10,715 nt of DNA from Crocinitomicaceae bacterium (GCA_015662935.1 DQTF01000153.1:1-10715); one strand, 5' to 3'. Counted from the stretch's first letter, positions 1 to 7,057 are shown. Made by a program: numbers and translations. Notes: generated by a model from the letters alone, not told the origin.

Positions 1-1104
1 TTTCTCAAAGAAAGTGTTAAACATTTCTCCGGGTGTTCTGATGGTACCATAATCTGTGAAAACAGCGGCTTGAATTGCAAAATAATCATTGCGGTAAACG
101 GTGTGTCGATATTCCATATTCACTATCCATTCTGCCGTTCCTCTTTCAACGCGATTTCCGACTCCTCTGACGTTGGTTAAACCATCCAGTACAAACGGAG
201 AAAACGGACTTTGGTTATTGGTTGCAATTCCAAAATTGGAGTTTAACGCAAGGTTGCCATTGTATCCTACCATTTTGTACCACGAAATTTTAGAAGTTAA
301 CTTCAAAAAACTTGCTTCTGGGTGATTTTTGGTGCCAATGTATTCTCCATAAATTTTTGCATTGATTCCCTCTAGCATTTCATAGATGTATTCAATTTTA
401 TTGAACTCTAAACTTGTTCTTCCCAATGTTTTGTAAAGTGTGAATTGTTTTGCTCCAAAATCAAAAGCATCATCCAATTGTTCCAAAGTTTCAACCATAT
501 ATTGCCCTCCAACTCCAACAGAAGTGTAATTGTTTAACCAAAAAAAGATGCCTGCAGAGCCTGAGTAATTATCAAAATTAAAAGAGCTAACTGTATCATT
601 GTAGTACAAGGGCTCGACGGAAGAATATTTAGAAAGAGAAGCATCGTGTCCTGTCAGTTTATTTCGATGACGTTTTTGAGAATGAAAAACAGCGATAGAA
701 TGACGGTCGTAATATTGATAGATTACGCCTAAATTTTGAGCTCTCCCTAAAAAATTGATTTGATTCATACCTGCTGTGAGTTTCAATTGTCCTTTAAATC
801 CAGTAACTCCGAATATTGGATAAAAGTAATTCGCCTCTTTGATGTGAAAAGTTATTTGAACAAGAGAATCGCTACCAATAGAGTCGCTTGATTCTACATG
901 AAAAAACAAGTTTAAGTTACGCAACAAAAAAACATCTTCACCAATTACGGTAGAATCGTAGGGAGCATTGACTTTTGTAGCAATCAATGATCGAAGATAG
1001 CTTTCTTTGGTTTTTGTCAATCCATCAAATTCAACACTACTGATTGTTTGCGCAAATGAATTTTGCAAAGTGAGAATGAACAATATGAATAGAAAAGACT
1101 TCAA
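1..1104 (-). CDS. Omp85/BamA-TamA-like outer-membrane protein, one POTRA domain, 3' end outside the window
   Basis: Reading leftward from a TTG at 1104 gives 368 uninterrupted codons to the window edge, so the C-terminus is missing. Residues 1-19 are a signal peptide (hydrophobic FLFILFILTL, likely cut after SFA-Q). Residues about 20-90 look like one POTRA domain: the opening ISSVEFDGLTKTKESYL matches the usual 'I..I.F.G...T...yL' start. The rest has the alternating pattern of a transmembrane beta-barrel. Near the end come VRG at 312-314 and the strand motif FTDYG at 349-353, both hallmarks of the Omp85 superfamily, whose VRG loop packs inside the barrel. Family members insert or secrete outer-membrane and surface proteins. 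A single POTRA is fewer than BamA (five) or TamA (three), so this is probably a specialised paralogue rather than the essential BamA. TTG is chosen because no ATG precedes the signal peptide and it lies 4 bases after the upstream stop, which implies co-transcription and likely translational coupling. Confidence 0.82.
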   Translation of the reverse strand, partial: MKSFLFILFILTLQNSFAQTISSVEFDGLTKTKESYLRSLIATKVNAPYDSTVIGEDVFLLRNLNLFFHVESSDSIGSDSLVQITFHIKEANYFYPIFGVTGFKGQLKLTAGMNQINFLGRAQNLGVIYQYYDRHSIAVFHSQKRHRNKLTGHDASLSKYSSVEPLYYNDTVSSFNFDNYSGSAGIFFWLNNYTSVGVGGQYMVETLEQLDDAFDFGAKQFTLYKTLGRTSLEFNKIEYIYEMLEGINAKIYGEYIGTKNHPEASFLKLTSKISWYKMVGYNGNLALNSNFGIATNNQSPFSPFVLDGLTNVRGVGNRVERGTAEWIVNMEYRHTVYRNDYFAIQAAVFTDYGTIRTPGEMFNTFFEK

Positions 1105-1108
1105 TGCT

Positions 1109-2713
1109 TTATTTTGTTAAGAATTTGATTCCGAGGTTAAATGTACTACCCAAACCTGCGTTCTTTGATCTCCAAAAATTAGTGTACAACAATTCTAAAT
1201 TTAAATTAGACAAAAGTTGGTATTTAAATCCAACTCCCGAAGCAGTATAATTGGATGGAATTACCCAATCAGTTGCGGGAGAATTTTGATCAATGTCATT
1301 GGTAAAACGCGGAACATGTTGCGTCATTGCATAAACTGTAATTTTCTTAGTAGGGAAGTAACTCAGAAAAACATTCATGGGTATGTCTAGCATTCCAATT
1401 TGGTCTTTATTAATTCTAAATCGATACAAGAAATCCAATTCTGTGAACAGCTGAAATTTACCGAAATTCTTTGTGTAATACAGTTGATTCCACCAAGTGA
1501 TTCTGTTCCAATCTGCCCAGAATAAATTTTGCTGCGAAGGACCGTTAAAACCTTCTGGATGTTTCACTGTTGGTCCAGATATTGTACTTTGTAGCGTGAA
1601 ATGACTTACATCTTTAAACGGTTGTATTTTTACTCTAAATCCAACAGAGGTAATTCCAAATCGAGTAGAATCATTATTGGTGTATGCAAAAGCTGTTCTT
1701 AAACCATTTACTGTTGAGTCAGTAGATTTACCAGAGTTCCTTAATGAGATATCAAGTCCCAAATTGATTCTTTTATTTTTACTAACACCCAATGTTACTT
1801 GAAACAAATGCGTCATAAATGTGGTACGGTACCCTGAATAATCTACGCCCAACCAGTTTTGCTTGGTTTCTGTGTACATTGTATTGAACAAGGTTAAATC
1901 CAACTTACCTTTTCCGAGCAAACTACCTGCTGTGTAAAGTTGCAAATTTTGTTGTTCTGGTTCTGAAGAACTAAATGTACTTTGATTATTATGAATAGGA
2001 TTACTTTGTGAATTAAGTTGCCAATTATACGGGTAGAATTTGACTTTAGCATCGCTAGCAAAATCAGTCACTCGATAGTTGTTAATGTATTCTATAACTT
2101 CTTGGTTGTTTTTCCCAAAATCGGATTTGTACCATTCAAAAATTTGGGAGAGATAAACAGTTTTCTCTTTTTTTTTGTCGTAAACAAAAGAAGCATCATT
2201 CAATGCTGCAACAGTTTGTTTATCCAATTGCATATGTAAATTTTCTGGCGTGTATGCGTAATTCGCAATAGGGGGACAACTGACCGCGCCGCAAACCAAT
2301 ACGAAATGTAATCTTGGGTCTTTGTATTTAGGTCGTAATATTCCATTCTCTATACTGTTCAATGAAACATTCTTTCCATTAAGAACTTGAGATTTATCGG
2401 TAAAGAATCCACCATCATCTGAAGGTGATTTAAACGGAATGCTTCTGGAAGTCTTATGAATAACGAATAAATTATACGCATTTATTAAATAGGCTTTCTT
2501 TTCGTTTTCTATTATTTCATGTTGAGCAATGTAATCGACTAATTTTTGTAATCTGTCGCTTTTTGCAGCATTTTTGTAGTCAACGCGTTGGTTTTGACAG
2601 GCTTCTTTAAAGAACATATCAGCTTCAGAAAAGAAGTTGAATGCGTTTTGAGAAGCTACAGAAAAAGAAAAAGAAAAAGTTAAAAAGGTAAATAAATAGA
2701 AAGTCGTTTTCAT
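1109..2713 (-). CDS. Exported DUF547 domain fused to a C-terminal outer-membrane beta-barrel
   Basis: 534 residues. A signal peptide covers about 1-21 (Phe/Ser-rich core, ending SVA-SQ). Residues about 30-234 look like DUF547: AYLINAYN at 74-81, the core RLHFVLVCGAVSCPP at 134-148 (His136, Cys141, Cys146), and the family-type ending YPYNWQLN at 227-234. A polar Asn/Gln/Ser linker (235-256) leads into about 278 residues rich in alternating aromatic and polar strands, ending in STFNLGIKFL, as in a small outer-membrane barrel. The function of DUF547 is not established; its conserved Cys and His could suggest an enzyme-like core, but that is a guess. If the barrel call holds, the DUF547 domain is tethered to the outer membrane, probably on the periplasmic side. 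The gene follows the histidine kinase by 63 bases and precedes the Omp85 gene by 4, so the last two are almost certainly one operon. The DUF547 call is firm; the barrel call rests on sequence pattern only. Confidence 0.8.
   Translation of the reverse strand: MKTTFYLFTFLTFSFSFSVASQNAFNFFSEADMFFKEACQNQRVDYKNAAKSDRLQKLVDYIAQHEIIENEKKAYLINAYNLFVIHKTSRSIPFKSPSDDGGFFTDKSQVLNGKNVSLNSIENGILRPKYKDPRLHFVLVCGAVSCPPIANYAYTPENLHMQLDKQTVAALNDASFVYDKKKEKTVYLSQIFEWYKSDFGKNNQEVIEYINNYRVTDFASDAKVKFYPYNWQLNSQSNPIHNNQSTFSSSEPEQQNLQLYTAGSLLGKGKLDLTLFNTMYTETKQNWLGVDYSGYRTTFMTHLFQVTLGVSKNKRINLGLDISLRNSGKSTDSTVNGLRTAFAYTNNDSTRFGITSVGFRVKIQPFKDVSHFTLQSTISGPTVKHPEGFNGPSQQNLFWADWNRITWWNQLYYTKNFGKFQLFTELDFLYRFRINKDQIGMLDIPMNVFLSYFPTKKITVYAMTQHVPRFTNDIDQNSPATDWVIPSNYTASGVGFKYQLLSNLNLELLYTNFWRSKNAGLGSTFNLGIKFLTK
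2661..2679. repeat. Hexanucleotide (GAAAAA)3 repeat in a signal peptide
   Basis: Three tandem copies of GAAAAA plus a trailing G encode the Phe-Ser-Phe-Ser-Phe-Ser core of the DUF547-barrel signal peptide. Each repeat is six bases, so slippage would add or remove one Phe-Ser pair without shifting the frame. Confidence 0.8.
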
Positions 2714-2776
2714 GCTGTTAAAGTATAGAAAGTTAATCGATTTGGTCGAAGTAAATGTGTAAACCTTACATTCTAT

Positions 2777-4123
2777 TTACTGTACGGGAAAGAATAGTGA
2801 GAAAGTAGTGCCTTCATTAATTCTACTAGTCACTTTTATAGGAACATTGTGCTCAGCAAGAATCATTTTAACATAGAAAAGTCCTAACCCGAATCCTTTG
2901 ACATCGTGGAGATTTCCAGTTGGAACACGGTAAAATTTATCGAAGATGGAGCGTATGTTTTCTTTCTTGATTCCAATTCCATTATCTTGAATAAAAGCTT
3001 GCACTCCTTTATTGGTTGAATTTGTTGTAATCGTGATTTCGGGATTCTTTTTGCAATACTTTGTTGCGTTGTCAATTAAGTTATAAAAAACATTGGTGAT
3101 GTGAACTGGATCTGCAAAAACAACACAATTTTCATTGCTTAAGTTGAGTTCAATCGTCACTTTTTTATCTGAAGAATTTAATTCATAATTGTCTTTTATT
3201 TCTTCAAACAATTCGTGTAAATCAAAAGCCTCTTTCCTAAGATTGATTGCTTCTTTATCTAGTTTTGCAACATTTAAAACTCGTTCTACTTGGTTTTCTA
3301 ATCGCTTGTTCTCTTTAAAGATAAGACTTGCATATTTTTTAATTTTATCAGTCTCTGTTTTTGCATCTGCACGGAGAATCATTTCTGAAGAAAGGCCAAT
3401 GGTAGAAATGGGTGTTTTCAATTCATGTGTCATATTGTTAATGAAGTCTGTTTTTACTTCTGACAATCTTTTTTGCTTAAGAATAACTATGACGGCAAAA
3501 CCAAAGAATAATAAAACGAGAATGACAATGAGTGATAGGTACACATAGGGAGAATAAGATTCTGCCACAATAGAATTGTGAGTATCTTTTTTGATTTCAG
3601 GGAAGAAAACAGTAAAATAATGTCCGTCTTTCTTCCATTTTAATTGTTCAGAAGTTCGATCATTAATTGTGTCAGACACATGAAATTCTTGATTCTCTGC
3701 TGAATATTCCATTAGTTTCCCAAAAACAATGGAATCATTAAAGCAATCGTAAATCCCGTATTGAAAATCTTGGTTCACATGTTGTGAATACAATTCTCTT
3801 TTTAGCAAATTCTCCAAATAAAAGGGATGCAATTCTTCTTGGATGTCTACTGAGTAATAAAAAGGTTCTACTTGTTTTATGGCTCCATACAAATCAGAAC
3901 TATCACTTTTAAATTCTGCGATATCTTCTAAAATATGCACTAAAGCGATGTTTATTTTTTCTTCAAGATGAACAACGTTCAAGCTGTCTTCTCTTTCTTG
4001 TATAGCAATAGATGTTTCATGTAAAGAAGTCGTTGACCCAATCCAATATATCTGAACTAATAAAATGCCAAGCACTGCTAGAATACCAAGACCAATTACA
4101 CCATTAATGGTTTTTCTGTTCAT
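2777..4123 (-). CDS. Membrane sensor histidine kinase, no adjacent response regulator
   Basis: 448 residues. Helix TM1 lies at about 7-28 and TM2 at about 191-216, with a periplasmic region of about 160 residues between them that matches no sensor fold I recognise. The cytoplasmic part is a complete HisKA + HATPase_c kinase: H-box FINNMTHELKTPIST at 227-241 (phospho-acceptor His233), N-box NLIDNATKY at 348-356, G1 box DNGIGI at 380-385, F-box FDKFYR at 394-399 and G2 box GFGLGL at 410-415. All catalytic boxes are intact, so it should be active. The N-terminus and layout resemble the RprX-like kinases of Bacteroidota, which usually sit next to an OmpR-type regulator; none is found here. Upstream lies the ferredoxin reductase behind a terminator, and downstream the DUF547-barrel gene after 63 bases. 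The signal sensed is unknown; an envelope-related cue is an inference from the neighbours. Confidence 0.93.
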   Translation of the reverse strand: MNRKTINGVIGLGILAVLGILLVQIYWIGSTTSLHETSIAIQEREDSLNVVHLEEKINIALVHILEDIAEFKSDSSDLYGAIKQVEPFYYSVDIQEELHPFYLENLLKRELYSQHVNQDFQYGIYDCFNDSIVFGKLMEYSAENQEFHVSDTINDRTSEQLKWKKDGHYFTVFFPEIKKDTHNSIVAESYSPYVYLSLIVILVLLFFGFAVIVILKQKRLSEVKTDFINNMTHELKTPISTIGLSSEMILRADAKTETDKIKKYASLIFKENKRLENQVERVLNVAKLDKEAINLRKEAFDLHELFEEIKDNYELNSSDKKVTIELNLSNENCVVFADPVHITNVFYNLIDNATKYCKKNPEITITTNSTNKGVQAFIQDNGIGIKKENIRSIFDKFYRVPTGNLHDVKGFGLGLFYVKMILAEHNVPIKVTSRINEGTTFSLFFPVQ

Positions 4124-4154
4124 TCTGTAAAGATAATAAAATGAAAAAGGTGAC
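4124..4154 (-). promoter_or_regulatory. Weak candidate promoter for the histidine kinase, inside the upstream terminator
   Basis: On the minus strand TATCTTTA lies 4 bases before the kinase ATG. It matches TAnnTTTG at 7 of 8 positions. A TTG lies about 21 bases further upstream, in the loop of the ferredoxin reductase terminator. Transcription would start at or next to the ATG, giving a leaderless or nearly leaderless message. Tentative. Confidence 0.2.
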
Positions 4155-4176
4155 TACAAATAGCAGAGTCACCTTT
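4144..4176 (-). terminator. Intrinsic terminator after the ferredoxin-NADP+ reductase
   Basis: A perfect 10-bp stem, AAAGGTGACT (4146-4155) with AGTCACCTTT (4167-4176), encloses an 11-base loop. On the minus strand the stem runs into TTTTTCATTTT, the U-tract expected for Rho-independent termination 20 bases past the reductase stop. It separates that gene from the kinase. The opposite strand also has a T-rich tail, so it could work both ways, but no rightward gene ends here. Confidence 0.85.
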
Positions 4177-4195
4177 CATTTTTATTGTATTTAAT

Positions 4196-5206
4196 CTAGA
4201 AACCAGTTACTCCATTCACAGTTGTGTATTTCAATACGTTCTTTTTCTCAGGATGAATTCTTGCAAAAGCAGATTGCACCGCTAATGTTCCTTCATGAAA
4301 ACCACAAAGAATCAACTTCAATTTATTTTCATACGTATTGATATCTCCAATGGCATAAATCCCAGGTATGTTTGTAGAATAGTCCGTTGTGTCTACTTTG
4401 ATAGCGTTCTTCTCTATTTCTAAGTTCCAATCACCAATCGGCCCAAGACTTGGTTTTAACCCAAAAAGAGGGATAAAATGATCCGTTTCTTTTGTAAACT
4501 CTCCATCTCTTTTGTGCTTGATAGTTAAGCTTTCTAGTTTGTCAGAACCATTAATTCCTTTCACTTCAGCTTCTGTCACTAAATTGATTTTTCCTGTTTC
4601 AGAAAGGTCAATTACTTTTTGCACAGAATCTAAATGCCCTCTAAATGAAGCTCCTCTATGAACTAAGGTTACTTCACTAGCAATGTTTTTCTCGGTTAAG
4701 AAAATAGCCCAGTCTAATGCCGAATCACCACCACCTGCAATTACACAACGTTTGTTGCGATACATTTCAGGGTCTTTAATGATGTATTCTACTCCTTTAT
4801 CCTCATAGAATTCAAGATTCTCAATCGGTGGTTTACGGGGCTCGAAAACACCTAGTCCACCTGCAATCATAACAATCGGTGCCTCGTGTTTAGTCCCTTT
4901 TACAGTCGTAACAATAAATGTATCTTCATCAGTTTTATCGATTTTAACGGCAGCTTCTCCTAAGGTGAAACCAGCTTTAAAAGGTTCAATTTGAACCATT
5001 AAGTTATCGATTAATTCTCCAGCTAAAACAGATGGAAAACCAGGTATATCATATATCGGTTTCTTCGGATATATTTCAGAGCATTGCCCTCCAGGTTGTG
5101 GTAGAGAATCAATTAAATGACATTTCAATTTAAGTAAACCTGCTTCGAATACGGTAAATAATCCAACGGGACCTGCACCTATGATAATTATATCTGTTTT
5201 AATCAT
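4196..5206 (-). CDS. Ferredoxin-NADP+ reductase, type 2 (thioredoxin-reductase-like)
   Basis: 336 residues, the usual length for the family. It is a cytoplasmic FAD enzyme that moves electrons between NADPH and ferredoxin or flavodoxin (EC 1.18.1.2). The FAD-binding Rossmann motif GAGPVG is at 10-15, followed by PGGQC (38-42) and YPKKPIYDIPGFP (46-58), which are typical of the YumC/type 2 FNR group. The second nucleotide fold carries GGGDSA at 158-163 and His183-Arg184 and Arg189, suited to the NADPH phosphate. The second FAD contact GDIN is at 287-290. Unlike thioredoxin reductase there is no CxxC redox pair before GGGDSA, which settles the choice between the two families. It appears to be monocistronic: promoter-like sequence just upstream and a strong terminator just downstream. 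No ferredoxin gene is adjacent, so its partner is unknown. Confidence 0.93.
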   Translation of the reverse strand: MIKTDIIIIGAGPVGLFTVFEAGLLKLKCHLIDSLPQPGGQCSEIYPKKPIYDIPGFPSVLAGELIDNLMVQIEPFKAGFTLGEAAVKIDKTDEDTFIVTTVKGTKHEAPIVMIAGGLGVFEPRKPPIENLEFYEDKGVEYIIKDPEMYRNKRCVIAGGGDSALDWAIFLTEKNIASEVTLVHRGASFRGHLDSVQKVIDLSETGKINLVTEAEVKGINGSDKLESLTIKHKRDGEFTKETDHFIPLFGLKPSLGPIGDWNLEIEKNAIKVDTTDYSTNIPGIYAIGDINTYENKLKLILCGFHEGTLAVQSAFARIHPEKKNVLKYTTVNGVTGF

Positions 5207-5226
5207 TGTTCTTCTTTTACAATTTG

Positions 5227-5234
5227 CAAAACTA
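5227..5234 (-). promoter_or_regulatory. Candidate -7 promoter element of the ferredoxin reductase
   Basis: On the minus strand TAGTTTTG is an exact match to the Bacteroidota -7 consensus TAnnTTTG and sits 20 bases ahead of the reductase ATG. No convincing -33 TTG is found at the usual distance, so this is only moderately supported. Confidence 0.4.
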
Positions 5235-5310
5235 ATGAAAATGAATCATCTAATAGGTGATAAAAGTTACTTTTAAGAAGGAAGTCTATAAGATGTTATT
5301 TTTTCATTCA

Positions 5311-5330
5311 AAAACCACGGATGCACGAAT
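5311..5330 (-). repeat. Intergenic repeat, copy 1 (consensus CCACGGATrCACG)
   Basis: AAAACCACGGATGCACGAAT differs from copy 2 at 5882-5901 at only two of twenty positions. It begins 16 bases past the stop of the 153-residue gene. On the minus strand it reads as ATTCGTGCATCCGTGGTTTT. Unlike copy 2 it has no inverted partner beside it. Such short elements are common between flavobacterial genes. Confidence 0.7.
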
Positions 5331-5345
5331 ATTTATATGGCTTTT

Positions 5346-5807
5346 CTAGTTGTTGTTAATGATTACTTTAATATTACTATTTGGCCGATTTTCAGAGAAC
5401 CTCATCCCGTATTTTTTGAAAAGATTTCGCACGTTTTCCTCATTCAATACTCCTTCTACATAGATACCGTTTCTTATTAATGTTCTAACCACTTCTTTTC
5501 TAGAACTAGACATAATTTCACATCTTAAATCGAGCGTCGGAAAATACAATTCAACCCAACGTACCTTTCCTTCTGGATTAGCACTTGTGATAAGATTTTT
5601 GTCAGAATAACTTAACCATGAAGCAAAAATTTCTTCTTCTGTAGCATTTAGTCCTCGAATAGATGATTCAATGCTGCTTACTTTTTCCCATTTAAGGTAT
5701 GGAACGCCATCTACTTTCGCAAAATTGTCTTTGATTTTTACTTTTTGAGCAATGCTAATGTTAAAAATCATCATTGCGATGGTGAAAATGGTCAACTTTA
5801 ATTTCAT
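5346..5807 (-). CDS. Small exported protein of unknown function
   Basis: 153 residues. Residues 1-20 are a clear signal peptide: basic MKLKLT, hydrophobic core, and SIA-QK cleavage site typical of Bacteroidota. There is no lipobox cysteine, so the mature 133 residues should be soluble in the periplasm or secreted. The mature part opens with KVKIKDNFAKVDGVPYLKWEK (21-41), a style of start seen in other small flavobacterial exported proteins, and contains one Cys (96) and no motif I recognise. The C-terminal tail is Asn/Ile-rich. The gene stands alone with 144 bases upstream and 139 downstream, and a copy of the same intergenic repeat lies on each side. The signal peptide and ordinary codon use make it a real gene; the function is unknown. 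Confidence 0.75.
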   Translation of the reverse strand: MKLKLTIFTIAMMIFNISIAQKVKIKDNFAKVDGVPYLKWEKVSSIESSIRGLNATEEEIFASWLSYSDKNLITSANPEGKVRWVELYFPTLDLRCEIMSSSRKEVVRTLIRNGIYVEGVLNEENVRNLFKKYGMRFSENRPNSNIKVIINNN

Positions 5808-5881
5808 GTTATTGTTTTATGATTTGTTTGGTGCAATTACCAAAAGGTGTGCCACAAATAGTATGTTGATGTGAAGAATAG

Positions 5882-5930
5882 AAAACCACGGATACACGGA
5901 TTTTCATGACATCTATGCATACGTGGTTTA
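5882..5930 (-). repeat. Imperfect palindrome made of two facing copies of the intergenic repeat
   Basis: The left arm, AAAACCACGGATACACGGAT (5882-5901), is repeat copy 2. The right arm (5911-5930), read on the other strand, is TAAACCACGTATGCATAGAT, a diverged inverted copy matching copy 1 at about 15 of 20 positions. The arms pair as an outer perfect 8-bp stem (5883-5890 with 5922-5929) and a broken inner stem, leaving a loop of about nine bases. It begins 22 bases past the stop of the SRPBCC gene. On the minus strand the stem ends in TTTTCT, so it might serve as a transcript end or 3' stabiliser. Confidence 0.65.
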
Positions 5931-5951
5931 AAATATGAGCAAAGTTTACTT

Positions 5952-6971
5952 TTATTTAAGTAGATAATAAATCTCGGTCAACACTTCTTCTTGTGCAACT
6001 TCTGAAGGGTCATTTGCATAGATTTCTATCACAACTGTGTGTTCAAGATTTTTTCCTGCTAAATATTCCCCAATTGCTTTATGACTAGAACCAACACTAG
6101 TATATGGACCATAATGCTTAACCATAACAGCCTTACTGTTTTCAATTTCGATAAACTCTAAACCATCTTCAACATCAACTTTCATTGAAACTGGAAATGC
6201 AGGAACAACTTCTGCAACATTATTTTCCATATCCCAAACGTAAGTCAAAGCTACTGGGGCATCTGTCATTTCAATTTGATTCTTTCCTAAAAAAGCACCT
6301 ATTTTACCGAAATTAGTTTCGTAGAATTGAGCTGTCATTGCTTCTTCAGTTGTTGTGTTGTTTCGTACACCAACATACATTCCGCCAGGGAAATCAGTTT
6401 CAATAATCTCAACAGAAGAACTTGCATTATTAGCTAAAACAACAGAAAGCGAATCAATTTTCTCTAGACCTCTTTCAAAATCAGGTCCCATCATTTCGTC
6501 TAAATCCATAAACAACATCATTCCTCTTTGCATGAATGGAATATCACCTTCGTCAATCCAAGTTACAGTTGTCTGACCATCTGTTTCATTGAAATCAAAA
6601 TGACCTTTAGAACTCATTTCCCAAGGAGCAGTGAATGCTAAATCATAAGCAAACTTCTCATTGGCAATACTTTCGCTAACCGTCATTGAGCCTTCACCTG
6701 TTGTTTCAGGATCTCCAGACCAAGCATAACGAGTTCCTACTTTACCATCTTCTCCTGCTAAAGTATAAGTTGCTGATGGATCTTTTTCCTTCCAAGGAGA
6801 CCAGGAGTCCCAATTATTAAATTTTGCAACTTGATCAAAAACGACGGAAACAGGTGCTTCTATTATTTTAGAACGTTCTACTTTGTAATTACTCGGACCA
6901 AAAAGGTTCAAAATGAAAAACAATGCAACGAGCACTCCTAGCGTAATTAATAATCCTTTTAAAATTTTCAT
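5952..6971 (-). CDS. Membrane-anchored SRPBCC (polyketide-cyclase-like) + GyrI-like two-domain protein
   Basis: 339 residues from the ATG at 6971. An N-terminal hydrophobic helix (about 4-24, LKGLLITLGVLVALFFILNLF) has no clear cleavage site and probably anchors the protein in the inner membrane. Residues about 29-178 fit the SRPBCC/START-like fold: VERSKIIEAPVSVVFDQV start, then FNNWDSWSPWKEKDP at 51-65, a signature of this family. Residues about 188-339 fit the GyrI-like small-molecule-binding domain: GGMYVGVRNN at 196-205, KHYGPY at 285-290 and the ending TEIYYLLK. Both folds bind hydrophobic or cationic small ligands in a deep pocket; the real ligand is unknown. There is no DNA-binding domain, so it is not an AraC-type regulator. 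A GTG at 6995 would add eight residues before the anchor helix; the ATG is preferred because it directly precedes it and has a promoter at a sensible distance. Confidence 0.82.
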   Translation of the reverse strand: MKILKGLLITLGVLVALFFILNLFGPSNYKVERSKIIEAPVSVVFDQVAKFNNWDSWSPWKEKDPSATYTLAGEDGKVGTRYAWSGDPETTGEGSMTVSESIANEKFAYDLAFTAPWEMSSKGHFDFNETDGQTTVTWIDEGDIPFMQRGMMLFMDLDEMMGPDFERGLEKIDSLSVVLANNASSSVEIIETDFPGGMYVGVRNNTTTEEAMTAQFYETNFGKIGAFLGKNQIEMTDAPVALTYVWDMENNVAEVVPAFPVSMKVDVEDGLEFIEIENSKAVMVKHYGPYTSVGSSHKAIGEYLAGKNLEHTVVIEIYANDPSEVAQEEVLTEIYYLLK

Positions 6972-6998
6972 AAGATTTGTTTTAGTTAATTGCACTAA

Positions 6999-7032
6999 CG
7001 AAAATAAAGATTTGATTTAGATTGAGCAAAAA
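6999..7032 (-). promoter_or_regulatory. Candidate promoter of the SRPBCC/GyrI-like gene
   Basis: On the minus strand TTTTTG (7027-7032), a 20-base spacer and TATTTTCG (6999-7006, 7 of 8 to TAnnTTTG) give a Bacteroidota-type promoter. Transcription would start about 20 bases ahead of the ATG at 6971, which also argues against the GTG at 6995 as the start. Confidence 0.4.
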
Positions 7033-7057
7033 TAAATGATGAACGGTTAAAACTCCT

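Noticed and set aside
101..325. A 74-codon rightward frame opposite the Omp85 gene
   Set aside because: It lies wholly antisense to a conserved barrel sequence with no supporting signal.
3189..3548. A 119-codon rightward open frame inside the kinase gene
   Set aside because: It is antisense to the conserved kinase core; its residue make-up mirrors the kinase codons and it has no promoter or family resemblance.
4196..5206. Thioredoxin reductase
   Set aside because: The CxxC redox pair of that enzyme is absent, and the PGGQC and YPKKPIYDIPGFP segments match type 2 ferredoxin-NADP+ reductases.
5882..5930. CRISPR array
   Set aside because: Only two to three diverged copies, one inverted, with no regular spacers and no cas genes.
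6972..6995. GTG at 6995 as start of the SRPBCC/GyrI-like protein
   Set aside because: It adds eight polar residues before the membrane anchor, and the candidate promoter would place the transcript start almost on it; the ATG at 6971 fits better.
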